From Niebla homalea (taxonomy: Eukaryota > Ascomycota > Lecanoromycetes > Lecanorales > Ramalinaceae): DNA of 64,000 nt. The first letter of the stretch is position 1, and the number at the start of each line of letters is the position of its first letter. Both the position numbers and the translations under genes were made by a program. Of the stretch, positions 1 through 11,679 are shown piece after piece. Below the pieces are notes generated by a model. It had not been told where the DNA came from and made no database searches. It saw nothing but the letters and a program-made list of their open reading frames with translations. The stretch spans positions 248,001 through 312,000 of the forward strand of contig JAHGAU010000007.1 of the NCBI GenBank assembly GCA_019925105.1. Direction: 5' to 3'.

Positions 1-8
1 TGATTGAA

Positions 9-2387
9 TCACGCCTTGGAGTATTTTTGGCGATAGAATTTCGCCGCATTCACCATGTTGGTCAAGGCTGGCTTCGTCTCCTTCCATTGACGAGTCTTCA
101 AGCCGCAGTCAGGGTCAATCCAGAGTTGGTCAGGGCTGAGGTAGTTCAACATCTCCTGAATGCGGGCCTCGATTTCTTCCTGGCTGGGGATACGGGGCGA
201 GTGAATGTCGTAAACACCAGGGCCAATGTGGCGAGGGTACTTGGCGTCGACGAAGACGCTGAGAAGCTTGGCGTCACTCTTGCTGTTCTCAATGCTGAGA
301 ACATCGGCATCAAGAGCGGCAATGGCCTCGAAAAAGTCTTGGAACTCGGAGTAACAGAAATGAGAGTGAATCTGGGTGGAGTCATGGACGCCAGCAGTTG
401 ACAGACGGAAAGACTCAACCGCCCATTTGATGTAATTCTCTCGCTCGGTGCCAGCCCTCAAAGGAAGACCTTCACGGAGCGCAGGCTCGTCTACTTGGAT
501 AACGAAGACACCTGCAGACTCAAGATCGACGACCTCATCCCGTAGAGCGAGAGCCAATTGCTGCGCTTGAACTGACTGGTGAATGTCGTCACGGGGATAT
601 GACCATCGAAGGCAAGTGATAGGTCCAGTGAGCATGCCTTTCATGGGCTTCTTGGAAATCGAAGCAGCATACTTTGACTCCTTCACTGTCATCGGAGCAG
701 GGCGAGAGACATCACCAACGATGATGGGTGGGCGAACACAACGCGATCCGTAGCTCTGAACCCAGGCATGTGTGGTGAAGACATAGCCTGTTAGACGCTC
801 GCCGAAGTATTGCACCATGTCGTTCCGTTCTGGCTCCCCGTGGACGTAGACATCTAGATCAAGCTCTTCTTGGACCTTGACGACGTCTTGGATCTCCTTT
901 TCGATGAACCTGTCATACTCATCGGCTGTGATTTCGCCCTTGGTGAATTTGTTCCTTTGCAGGCGGATCTCTTTGGTCTGAGGGAATGATCCGATGGTGG
1001 TGGTCGGGAACATGGGGAGGTTCAGCTTTTCCTGCTGCTGTGCAATTCGAGTGGGAAAGGGAGATCTGCGATTAAAGTCCTTCTCCTGAATCTTCTGCTG
1101 GCGATCCTTGACTTTGGGGTCATTCGTTCGCTTTGAGCTGGCGCGAGACTCCATTGACTTTGCATTCGCCTCAAGCTCTGCACGTACACTGGCCGGTCCA
1201 GCCGTCACCGCCTTTGCAATGATGGCAAGTTCCTTGGCCTTCTCGACAGCAAAGCTGAACCAGTCCCGGACTTCACCTTCGAGATTCTTCTCACTCTCAA
1301 GTGTGTGAGGGGTGTGAAGAAGCGAGCTCGAGCTCGCGACAATGACACGGTCTTTGCCGAGCTTCTGGACGGCAAGCTCGACCTTCTCAATGGCTTTCTT
1401 GAAGTTGGTCTTCCAGATGTTTCGGCCATCGACAACTCCTGCAGACAGCACTTGGTTTGGTCCAAGACCCTCCATGACGGTGTCTAATTGTTCAGGGTTC
1501 CGAACAAGGTCGACGTGGACACCATGAAGTTTCTCGAATGAAGACAGGACGTCCTTGTTGTGAACAATGTCTCCAAAGTAAGTCGCGACAGTGATCTCGG
1601 GTGCACGTGATCCTAAGCTGGACAGCTTCTCATATGCTGGCTTGAAAGCATTCTTGACTTTGGCAGGGAGGTCGAAGACAAGGCATGGCTCATCAATCTG
1701 GACACTCTCGGCGCCAGCCTCCTTGAGCTTAGCCAACAGGTCTTCATATAGTGGTAGGAGGCTGTGGAGAAGGCTGATGGGCACAACGTTTTGGCCACGA
1801 TCGGCCTTCCCGAGAGCAAGGAAGGTGACAGGGCCGACGATGACTGGTCGGGTGATGATGCCGGCTTCCTTTGCTTCGAGGAACTCGGCGACAGGCTTGG
1901 GATTCGACGACAGCTTGAACTGTTGGCCGTCTTCGAAGGTGGGCTTGACATAGTGATAGTTGGAGTCAAACCATTTCACCATTTCTAAACTAGGAACATC
2001 GACGGCTGCTCCGCTGTCGGTCTGAGGCTTTTGCCGGCCACGTCCCATGGCGAAGAATTCATCGATGGGGTCGAGCTTATACTTGGAGTACTTTTCAGGG
2101 ATAGCTCCAAAAAGCTGGATGTGATCAAGGACATGGTCATAGAATGAAAAGTCGTTGCTCGGGATGACATCGATGCCAGCATCTTTTTGGATCTTCCAAT
2201 GTGCGAGTCGGAGACGTTTACCCTCGTCTAGGAGTTCCTTTTGAGATAATTTGCCTGCCCAGTATGATTCGTTGGCTTTCTTGAGGTCTCTATTCACTCC
2301 CATGCGAGGGAAGCCGAGGATTGAGCTGAGAGGAGGCATTCAGTATATGATTTCTGCTTACTTCAGGCTTACTCACGATTGAACCAT
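9..2387 (-). CDS. MET6: Cobalamin-independent methionine synthase
   Basis: This enzyme transfers a methyl group from 5-methyltetrahydropteroyltri-L-glutamate to homocysteine, the last step of methionine synthesis in the cytosol. The model has two exons, 2377-2387 and 9-2325, joined across a 51-bp intron (GTGAGT...CAG), giving 775 aa, the usual family length. The first exon is only 11 nt and encodes MVQS plus part of the next codon. Joining restores the family N-terminus (MVQSSILGFPRMG), so the ATG at 2339 inside the intron is not the start. The duplicated MetE fold is visible. The C-terminal half carries zinc-ligand motifs HSHFC and DPDCGL, and VHGEPERNDM of the active site. It is divergent from the reductase gene at 2808. 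Function is very secure; the micro-exon rests on splice signals and the N-terminal match. Confidence 0.95.
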
Positions 2388-2807
2388 CTTGCCGACTGTG
2401 AATTTCAGAAGTCTAGGGATCTCGGATACAATTGAGAAATCACAGGCTACTCTTTGGTCACGTTGTGTTTGGAAGAAGGGGAGAATAGAGATGAGAAGAA
2501 TGGAAATGGGGAAGATGGGGAGAAAAGGATTGAGGATGAGGAGAGACTGTCGGGTATGAAGATGGAAGATGTGGTGAAAAATTTCAAAGGCGGTCAGCGA
2601 CCCCTCCACACCGGACCCCGATTCACCAATTGTTGGATTTCTCGTGGTGGAGAGGCTCGCTTCGGCTCTTTAGTCTTTACTCTCTTCAGCGCAGCTAGAA
2701 CCGCATGTGGGCTAGTTCTAATGGAGACCGAAGACCGATGATCTCATCCATCGCCGATGAATTCGCTGTTGACATTTCCTTCTTTATTACCATATATTGC
2801 GTCTGCG
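2388..2807. promoter_or_regulatory. Divergent promoter between MET6 and the reductase gene
   Basis: These 420 bp separate the two start codons, so both 5' leaders and promoters must fit here. The half next to MET6 is purine-rich on the plus strand (about 2470-2560) and so pyrimidine-rich on the MET6 sense strand, as is common in fungal leaders. No specific factor site was assigned. Confidence 0.5.
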
Positions 2808-3784
2808 ATGGCCCTTATTAAGGGTTGGCTCCCTCCCACCAGGGAGCACTGGGAGCTAGTCGTCTTCTGCTTCCAATTGTTCCCATTCGTGCGTTCCTCC
2901 GTGTCTGTCCATGGTTCCACGCTCTGGCTAAGATGAGATTAGTTCACAGTCTTCCAATGGATTCAATCCTGGTATCCAGCCGGCAAGACCTCCACGATCT
3001 CTCGATTCAACATACCGGGGAAGATAGCTTGGGCCACAATGGAGGCGCCCGGCTTCCTGACCCTCCTCTACATCATGTTCACTCTGCCTGAAAATCAAGG
3101 GTTGACCACTTTGCCATGGGGCAATTGGGTCATGGGTGGCATGTTTGTGGGTGCTTTGCACAGCATGTGAATCGAATGGAAGCTGAGACTGCGCAGACCA
3201 TCCATTACATATATCGCGCCCTGCTCTGTCCACTCCTGAATCCGAGCATGTCACCTATACATCCCTTCGTCTGGGCTTCAGCCCTTGGATTTCAGCTTGC
3301 AAATGGGACCAGTATAGGCGGCTGGCTAGGCGGCTATGGACCCACAACAAAGGAGGACTGGACGGGCTCAGCTCTGAGGGTGGAACTGGGCATGATGACC
3401 TGGGCAATTGCCTTGATGTTCAACATGTACCACGACGACGAACTTCGCGAAATCCGCCGAGCGGCTGCAAGAAACCAAAGAAGACGGCAAGCGAGCAAGG
3501 TGGGGGATGAGAATAAGGGGCAGCCAAATGTGGATAAGGTGTACATGATGCCAGAGAATGGGCTGTTCCGGATCATCTTATTCCCTCACTATTTCACCGA
3601 ATGGATAGAGTGGTGTGGATTTTGGATGGTCGGAGGCGTGCATTGTGCGCCTGCAAGGATCTTCGTGGTCAACGAAGTCTTCACCATGCTGGCGCGGGCG
3701 GTTCAGGGGAAGCAGTGGTACCTGGAGAAATTTGGAAAGGCCAAAGTCGGCAACAGGAAGGCGGCCATTCCTTGGCTGATTTGA
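2808..3784 (+). CDS. Steroid 5-alpha-reductase family (3-oxo-5-alpha-steroid 4-dehydrogenase-like) protein
   Basis: The model has three exons, 2808-2888, 2943-3146 and 3197-3784, with phase-0 introns of 54 and 50 bp, giving 290 aa. The family reduces double bonds next to carbonyls in steroids or other lipids at the ER with NADPH; the substrate here is not known. The protein is hydrophobic with several membrane segments. The join at 3146/3197 gives GMFTIHYIYRALLCPLL, matching the family's LFxxHYxxR motif. The C-terminal domain follows the family pattern: NGTSIGGWL, a short loop, MPENGLF, EWIEWCGFW, and a tail ending WYLEKFGKAK...RKAAIPWLI. The start at 2808 opens the only exon that splices in frame. 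TSC13-type enoyl reductases and DFG10 polyprenol reductases are related but fit less well. Family assignment is firm, the reaction is not. Confidence 0.85.
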
Positions 3785-5188
3785 AGAGATCAACCCAAAA
3801 TATGAGACATGAGTGAGATAAGAGCGCAGTAGCGCTTGCCAGTGCATGGCAAGGGAGCCCTCGAGTCCCTGCATCGTCTGTTCATGTCCGCTATATGCCT
3901 ATTATCACCCACACAAATCTCGAAGCAGTCGATTTGAGGCCAGTCTAGACTTTACCAGGCGTTGTCAAATGTCAAGAAAGGGAGGAGCGAGCATGAGACT
4001 GGCTCTAACGTTAGGCGAGAATCTTGCGCCATCTGCCGCTCCATTGCAACTTTGGCTCTAGCGCTGGCCTCCTGCTAAACTCCTCCAACCCCAATCTTGG
4101 CACTCTGAAGTGTTCCAGATGATCCCTGGAAGATCGAACTCAATAATCAATGAATGATGAATCATTGGTCATAGGAGCAGAATGGTACAGACGCCAAAGC
4201 AGGGAGTGGGATGTTCTTTGCCTGATTCTCGCATTTGAGGTGCCAATACTAGCGACTGCAGTCTTCATTGAAAAGGCAATACCTCCATGCAGGAGACAGT
4301 CGTCAGCAATTCGGATCATACCTCACCCTTTTCCAACTCGCCATCCTGTCTTGGCTTGCATAATCAAACAAGCAATATCAAATGAAAAATATGAGCGATA
4401 TGCCTGGCTGAAGGAAAATTTTCGAGAAGGGCATCCCACGCGAGCACTGACCAAGCAAGCCGCTTACATTAAAGCTGACAGGTTGTAAATCTCCGCTGAT
4501 GTCTCCCCTTCAAGATGGAGGGGCGGGTGCCAATCTGAAGCCAATCCGATTCAGTATCCATCCGAGAAGATCAGGTGTTCCTGACGAGAGTCTCGCAAAA
4601 GATGGGTCATGGGTGGGTGCTTTGCCCTCATGATAGGGGGTTGCCGGAGGAAGAGCAAGAAGGTTGACTGGAGTGGAAATCCGGGGTAAAGGGGCGTCAT
4701 TGGTCAAGGCCATGGCGAGATCACGCAACGAATAACGCCTTTCTTCATATTATTATTGTCAGGTCTAGCGCAGAAGAAGTCTACTACTACTTAATCTTAG
4801 GAGTTGGTACTCGCCTCCCGCGGGAAGATCGGACATGGCTTATGTCCTACATCGTGATGGTCAGTACAACGTTGATTGAAACGACTGGCAAGCTCTCATG
4901 TGGGGCAGGTTGTATTTGAATCGTCAACGCAGTTTGAAGACTTGGAATGCAAATCCACTTAGGTTTATGATAGGACGGAGCCAGAGACAAGCCGCAGTCT
5001 TGCGCCGTTGGTCTCAATAATATGATATGCAGATGGTGGACTCAGGGACAGAGGGACAGCGTCGAGAGCAATCTTCCCTGTCGTCGCGACCAATCCTGAG
5101 CCGGGCCTGGAGTTGGGGTGGGCTTGGCTCGAGGGTTCGGGTGCAGCAGAGCCTAACTTGAGCTGGGATAGCAGGGAAGTCATGGCCT
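3785..5188. other. Intergenic stretch without a confident gene
   Basis: Between the reductase stop and the kinase leader I see no recognisable protein or RNA gene. Two short minus-strand open frames (4965-5183, starting MTSLLSQLKLGS; and 4510-4728) could be exons of a small gene divergent from the kinase, but I could not join them convincingly and recognise neither. Confidence 0.4.
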
Positions 5189-5608
5189 ATGGTGCTAGGA
5201 TTCTCTGTGGCGCTGCCGATCCCAGCTAAAAACGACCGCCCTCGGCCCTCCCACTACTGGTGCTACAGCAGAAAGTGCAAAGTAGTAGTGAGTGCAGAAC
5301 ACCACCAATTCCATCCTCCCTCTCGATCCTTTTCCTCCCATCTATTTACTCATTCCACCAGCTGCTCATTTTGGATTTCATTTCCTCTCCTTGTTTACAC
5401 CATTTCGCCTACACACATCTACGATCACGACCCAGAAGCTTACACCTTTACACCCACATCGGATCTTCATCCGCCCGCGCCAAGCACAGCAGCCGCTTAT
5501 CTCTCCCCCAATCCAGCCCAAACTCCCACCTTGTTCAGAGTATGTAGACCATTATCCCTATCGCAAAGAGGCCGTATCGTCGGCGAGGCCAGTATCACCC
5601 TGAATAAT

Positions 5609-5754
5609 GTATGTCTCCCTTCAAGGAAGCTACTACTTCATTGCGCTTTTCCCACATCACCCCTACGCCCTGCACCCGCTGATATCCTTCCTTATCGTAG
5701 CGCCCTCGAGGCAGAGAACTTTTCGAATCTAAACTTTGGCCCTGTCCATTGCAG
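5609..5754 (+). other. Probable 5'-UTR intron of the SSP1-like kinase gene
   Basis: The pyrimidine-rich leader holds a GTATGT donor at 5609, a branch-like TCTAAAC at about 5728-5734 and a TTGCAG acceptor ending at 5754, an ordinary 146-bp fungal intron. It lies outside coding sequence, so only transcript data can confirm it. Confidence 0.4.
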
Positions 5755-5924
5755 GCGACCATTGCACCTCAATTCCCCTGGGAACGCTCTATTGACGTCA
5801 CATGTCGAAGCCAATCACCACCATTGCCTTCAGCAACACCTCTTTGTTCCTATCCTCCATCTAGGCGAAGAACCCCCTGCATCTGAATAGCAGAAGACTG
5901 TGCCATCCACAATCATCAGGCATC

Positions 5925-5986
5925 ATGAGATTCCGAGGGATGGCATTGTTTTTTCGACCCCGATGACAAGGCCCGAATCATCCTGA
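5925..5986 (+). promoter_or_regulatory. Two overlapping upstream ORFs before the kinase start
   Basis: An ATG at 5925 opens a 13-codon frame closing with TGA at 5964-5966. A second ATG at 5963 overlaps that stop in an ATGA arrangement and closes at 5984-5986. The main ATG is at 6017, only 30 nt further on. Such uORFs usually lower translation of the main frame; that effect is inferred. Confidence 0.5.
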
Positions 5987-6016
5987 AAGTCTACCACCAG
6001 ATTGTCTCCTACCAAA

Positions 6017-9000
6017 ATGTCGGACGTTAGGGAAGAGAGGGAGGCTGCCGACCGTAGCAGCGGAGAGACAATCATGGGAGTCTGCTCAGATGACGTCGGG
6101 CCCAATTTGACTTCGCAGGCTTCCACATCAGCTCCACATGAGCTGCAGCGGAAGTCAAATGAAGTTCAGGAAAGCTTGCAGCCACCACAATCACATCAGT
6201 CGCCAGGGGTACCGGAGGCAGATGAGGCTTTGGAGACACCGAGGTCGGAAAACCCCAGCCTCTCTAGCCAGATATACTCCGACATCCCAGAGGCTGGCGA
6301 CGTCAGTTTCTTCCACTCTACCAGTGCCAATCACTCTGGCGATTATTTCGGGGCAACGGTTTGGGGTGGGAATGCCGCCAAGTTATTGCAAGCCCCTTTG
6401 CCAGCCACGCCAGGCGTTGCTCCCGAAGAGAGCCTATCTTCTCCGGAAGTCAATCGCCCTGCTCAAGGCACCTTCGGTGAGCCTTTGACGACCTGGAATC
6501 CTACATCTCCCCACACGGTCAAAGCCCCAACGAGCGATCCCCGAACGATCCGACCGACTTCTGTCCCTGATTTTGCGTCTGCTTCCCTTTCTCAATCGAG
6601 GCAGCTTGCAGACGCTCTTCCACGATATCCAGACCAGTCTTTTGCAAGCCTTGGTCCAAGGCAAACACCGCCTCCTCCCCCGAGCCGTATAATGAGGACT
6701 CGCAGCTCACATTCCCCGAATTGGTCCATGTCTTCGAATAGCGACTCAACAGCCAGAGATCTAGGACGCAACCACAGCGGTGCCCGGACCGTTGGTCACA
6801 CGCCTGCTCAAAGTCCTGGCCTCTACTCTCCAACCTCGGTCATGAGGAGAGCTCCAGAATCTGATGACGGTCGTCCTAGCTCTCAGATTCTACACGTCGC
6901 GCATTTCCCGGCCCCCATCGAGTAAGTCTCTTTTCCCTTGACATTATATATCGAGCCTGGTTTCCCAGACTGATCTGACTTTTAACAGGACTCATAAGCT
7001 GAACAAGGAAGTCGACCCCGCCACTGGTCGCAAGGTCCTAAACAACTATGAGTTGATCGACAAGATCGGCAGCGGTCAACATGGCACTGTCAAGCGTGGT
7101 CGTAACATGGATACTAATGAAATCTTCGCCGTCAAGATCGTTCGTAGATTTCAAAAGAAACTTCGTTTGGGTCGAAGCGGTGACCCGAATGATATGATCA
7201 AGAAGGAAGTCGCCATCCTTAAGAAAGCCAGGCACCCGCATGTAGTCAGTTTGTTCGAGGTGATTGATGATCCCGAGTTCGACAAGGTCTACCTGGTGCT
7301 TGAGTACGTCGAGCGCGGCGAGATCGTCTGGAGAAAGGAGACTGAACAACGGATTGCCAAGTTTGAGATGCGCAGGCTCCAGCGTGAGATCGAACATGGC
7401 TATGATGCCGATCATGAAATTTGTCTCATCGAAGAATACAACCATCAAGTGCCCGCAAGAAAGGAGGAAGAATTCCGTAAAGCCGAAGACCAAAAGCGCA
7501 GAGCCCGAGAATATTTGGGATCGGGTGAGCCGATTGACAGCACCGAATTCGAGCTTTTCTTGCTCCGAGAGCAATGCAACAAGCCCGAGAGTCGCATGAC
7601 CGGACGTACTCATCACCAAGCTGTTCAAAATCATGACGAGCGTCTGTCGCGAGCAGATATCCATGATGCAGAAAACCCTGGCAAAGGACCAAAGACGGCT
7701 ACCCCGGTCTACAACCAGCAAAACATGTCAATCTCTCAAGTGCTCAACACCCAATTCTCCGCTTCACAACCATCTTCTTTACCCACGTCAGCACCATCTT
7801 CCGCGCCTCCATCGCAACCGGCATCTCGACCTCCTTCTCAGCCATCATCTCGGCCCCATAGCCCAGGGCTTGATGGTACTATGTACGGTGCCTATATGGA
7901 AACAGGGAAGTCGAAATCTGATCTTGAGTATCAATTCATTCTCAACAAAATCCTCGAGGAGGAGCAGGACAACTGGACCTGGGAGGATGACTTTTTCCGC
8001 CACGTGCCGTGCCTCACTCTGGGTCAAGCCCTAGATGCGTTCCGAGATACGGTCTTGGGGCTGGAGTATTTACATTACCAAGGTATCATTCATCGGGACA
8101 TCAAGCCAGCCAACCTGCTCTGGACTCATGATTACCGGGTCAAGATCTCTGACTTTGGTGTCTCCTACCTCGGAAAGCCGCTGAGAGGGGACAGCAATCA
8201 TGAAGAATTGTCAGAAGCCAATTCAATTGGTAAAGACGAAGCTGTCGAGCTCGCCAAGACGGTCGGCACCCCAGCCTTTTATGCACCAGAGCTGTGCGAT
8301 CCGTCACTCTACGACCCTGCCAACACAACCCAACGTCCAGCCATCACCAATCAGATCGATGTGTGGGCGCTTGGTGTCACCCTGTACGGTATGATTTATG
8401 GACGACTGCCGTTCTACCATCCCAATGAGTTTGCCATGTATGAGATGATTGCTCGTGATCAAGTTTTCATCCCTCAGCTTCGCCTCAAGGGCGTCTCGCA
8501 CACCAACAAGACGCCCTCGGATCACCACAAGCGCCGCGACGAGATTCTGGAGTACGAAGAAGTCGACGACACTCTGCAGGATCTGCTGAAGCGACTGCTA
8601 GCCAAGCATCCAAACGAGCGTATCACTTTGAGAGAGGTGAAACATCACCCCTGGGTTGTGAGTGGCATCGAGAACAAGGACACTTGGCTGGACGAGACCG
8701 ACCCTTCACGCCATAGTGAAGGTAAGAAGATTGAGGTTTCCACGCAAGAAGTGCAAGATGCCGTCGTAGGTGTATCCGCATTGCAAAGTGTTGTCAAAGG
8801 CGTTCAAAGACTGGCATCAGTATTCTCGCGAGGCGGCAGATCTCGGAAAAGGACAAATAGCAACCCGAAGATCTTGGACCAGCCAAGCTCCGCTTCGACA
8901 TCAACAACGAGAGAAGACAGAAGGGCGAGCTTGCGGGGCGATGAGCAGCTCTACGTGAACGCACTCAAGCATTCCCGTGATGGCGTTGAACACCCCCTGG

Positions 9001-10094
9001 CTCAGAGCGTGGCTGCCAGCCCAGACATGAAGCATAGACGAGCTCACGCGCCAACCGTTGGCGCTGATCTAAGGCCCTTCAGCGCAAATGATCTGACTGG
9101 CCCAGATCGGCCATTCATCGCGGAGCGATCGGTGTCTCTTGCCGATCCTATGAAGACAGTCACAGCTCGCGATTCAATACCCACTCACGGCATGCTGGCA
9201 GCCTCGGAACCTTCTTCATCCACGGAAGACTTCTCGACCTCCACGGCTACTGTTGTCGAAGCACAATCATCTTCTTCCACGAGTCTAGGTGGCATCTTTG
9301 GGGCCGGTCGTCCCCTCAGTCGTCTGGCGAACACATTTCGCGGTCGTGACCGTGCCGGTAGCCGGCAATCACCTTCACAATCTTCCCGCTCTTCCTCGGT
9401 CGATACTGGCAATTTTCCCACTGCGGAAGACTATCATGCCTCCCCCTCTGTGGGCCTCTCCTCCGCAATTGCTACCGGGCATGTAGATCAGCCTCCAGCT
9501 CTACGAGAGGAATGGGAGGACCCTCTTCTCCATACCAACCCACCCTCTGCTGGTCTGTTTCTCAACCAATCGTCTTCTGAATCCTTCCAGCAGACGCGTG
9601 AGATGAGTCAAGGACGTCGTCAGTCAGGGCATGCTCGGCTTGCTGGTGGGCATAGAAGGTCCGTCTCATACGCTCCAGATGCAGCTTACTCTCCGTCGCC
9701 GTACGATGACGCCTTTTATCAGCAACAGCAACAGCAACGGCCAGCCTCTGCGGCCGAGGGTTCTTTCGCCATCTCTTCCTCTTCTGAGCAAATGATTTCC
9801 GGCGAATCGGCTGCGCATTCGCGCATCCCATCTGTCGTGAGCGGGGATACCTCCTTATCTGGTACGGTGGAAGACGAGCCGCACCGAGGCGAGCCACTGT
9901 CACTGGAGAAATCGATATCGCCTTCGGCGATCAGTAGACAAAGCGATGGGAAAAGTCGCCGGCCTCCAGGCACCGACGATCCTCTCAATACCGCGCCGGC
10001 TCTTTCCAGGGCTCAGCAGGAGGAGGAGGCCGGATATAATGGCGAACCGGAGCAGGACAGTGACAGTGATGATGAAGGCCTCGCCATGGCTTGA
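6017..10094 (+). CDS. SSP1/SAK1-type (CaMKK-like) serine/threonine protein kinase
   Basis: Two exons, 6017-6921 and 6989-10094, with a 67-bp intron (GTAAGT...AACAG), encode 1336 aa. Kinases of this group (S. pombe Ssp1, yeast Sak1, animal CaMKK) activate AMPK/Snf1-type kinases and act in glucose and stress responses. A serine-rich N-terminus (1-300) precedes the kinase domain. The glycine loop IGSGQHG starts near 328 and the ATP lysine is K351 in FAVK. The hinge LVLEYVERGE is at 404-413, the catalytic loop HRDIKPANLL at 670, DFG at 690 and APE at 734. All key residues are present, so it should be active. About 220 residues, including a Ser/Pro-rich stretch, separate hinge and catalytic loop. 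The tail is long and disordered, with a QQ-rich patch and an acidic end. The start was taken as the first in-frame ATG after the uORFs. Confidence 0.9.
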
Positions 10095-11679
10095 TGAATC
10101 GGGAGACATGAGTTAATAACGGCCTCAATATTCGTCACCATCTCGGAGTATAGGATCAGTAATCCGTGTGGACCACATGTGTGAAGAATGCTGTCACAGC
10201 TCGGATATGACACCATACGGCAGCACATGTCCTGGCAGGAACGGTAAACACGATTTATTTTGAAACAATCTAGGCAACGGCGTTATGGCAGGAAAGTCCT
10301 CCATTTCCCGCAGGTGCGCGGCGTATGGATTTTCTTTAACAGCACTTTTTCTTTACGACGAAAAATTTTGGGCGACTGGAGAGCGGAGGATGTATTTCCT
10401 GCTGTTATAGACTTCGATATTCTTAAACCGGACACGCTCCACAAATATCCGCATTCATGTTTGTTCACAACTCGACTCCGGCTGCTGTTTAAAATGGGGG
10501 GTGCTTTTTCCTTCTGCTGCAAGTTCCTTTGAAGCATTTCCAATCGGATATTTCTAGCTTTGTCACCATTGGGTTGGGGGGAAAAGGGGAACTTGGGCAA
10601 AAGAATGCAATGGAGGTATTCTTCGGATCATGTAATAACCCATCTCGATGAATTGCAACGGAATGAAAAATAATACTTTAATGACTCTATTGTTACACAC
10701 TGCCCAAAACTTAGACAAAGGATTCCATCCCCCTTTGTTTAGGCATTGTATGATCCAGCTTGTACCTAATCATTCCGATGTAGCGAGCAAGTGTACTACC
10801 GGAGGCCCTCACGCCATTACCCTCGGGTGCTGCGGCGCTGGTGTGTGTATATGCTCTGTTCCCCCCTGTTATTATCATCATCATCATCTCGTCCCTCATC
10901 CGTGTGAATGAATCTAAACTGTTCTTCTTGACAATCTCGACTCTTCCACATTACCTACCACGTTGCATGAATGCCCGGGGGTTGGGGGAAAGGGGGGTGG
11001 ACGGGGGGAGGGCCGAACAGAAAGGGGGGAGCAAACGGGGTCCAGGACAAGCAGGCAGACAGGCAGCCAGGCAGTCCCCCGAAGAAAAAAAGTCTTATCT
11101 GAGCTGAGCGCCCCCCGGCAGTGGTTGTGGGGGATCGATCGTATGACCTGATCCCTACTTACATACATACATACAAGGTAGGGCAGGGAGGAGAGTGGTG
11201 AGAGAATGTGGTGTGTGGTGTGGGTGGTGAATGAATGAATGAACGCGTGTGTGAGCGCGGCATTGAAAAGGTCGGTGATGTATCGTTGTCCTAAGGGGTG
11301 GGTGGATGGAGGTGTTAAGGGGTGTGTGTGTGTGTGGAACGAAAATTGGGGGTTTGTAGACTCAATTAGGTAGGTAGGTAGGTAGGTTAACCCGGAGATC
11401 GAAAGAAGTTGTGGGGGGAGGAGCTTAGCTGCGGGTCATTAAGAAGGGTGATGATGATGATGATGATTGTCTATTCTGTCTCATACACTGTGTGTGTGCT
11501 ATGCTGGAAACGCTTATGCTCGTCACGTTTTACATCATTCTGGTCATTGCTATCCGTTTCCCAAGACTACCACCACCAGTACTACTACTACCACCACCAG
11601 CAGCAGGAAGAGGGAACTTTCCATATCAAGTTTCCAATTCGACAGCTCCAGACCTAGGGTCTCGCCAATATAAACACCT
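10095..11679. other. Convergent spacer between kinase and IMA1
   Basis: Both neighbours end into this 1.6-kb interval, which must hold their 3' UTRs and polyadenylation sites. No open frame in it resembles a protein. Its most visible content is the group of short tandem repeats at 10874-11607. Confidence 0.6.
10874..11607. repeat. Cluster of at least seven different microsatellites
   Basis: Within about 735 bp there are ATC repeats at 10874-10888, CATA at 11161-11176, GAAT at 11229-11243, GT at 11321-11337, TAGG at 11366-11388, GAT at 11448-11467 and mixed ACC/ACT/CAG triplets at 11567-11607. The motifs are unrelated, so this is not one expanded array. A G-rich purine stretch lies between at about 10978-11050. 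Confidence 0.8.

Noticed and set aside
4150..4488. 112-codon plus-strand frame after the reductase gene
   Set aside because: No family resemblance or splice context; probably chance.
5189..5890. Long plus-strand open frame (about 230 codons) before the kinase
   Set aside because: It lies in pyrimidine-rich leader sequence, reads as Ser/Pro/His-rich noise without domain features, and overlaps a probable 5'-UTR intron.
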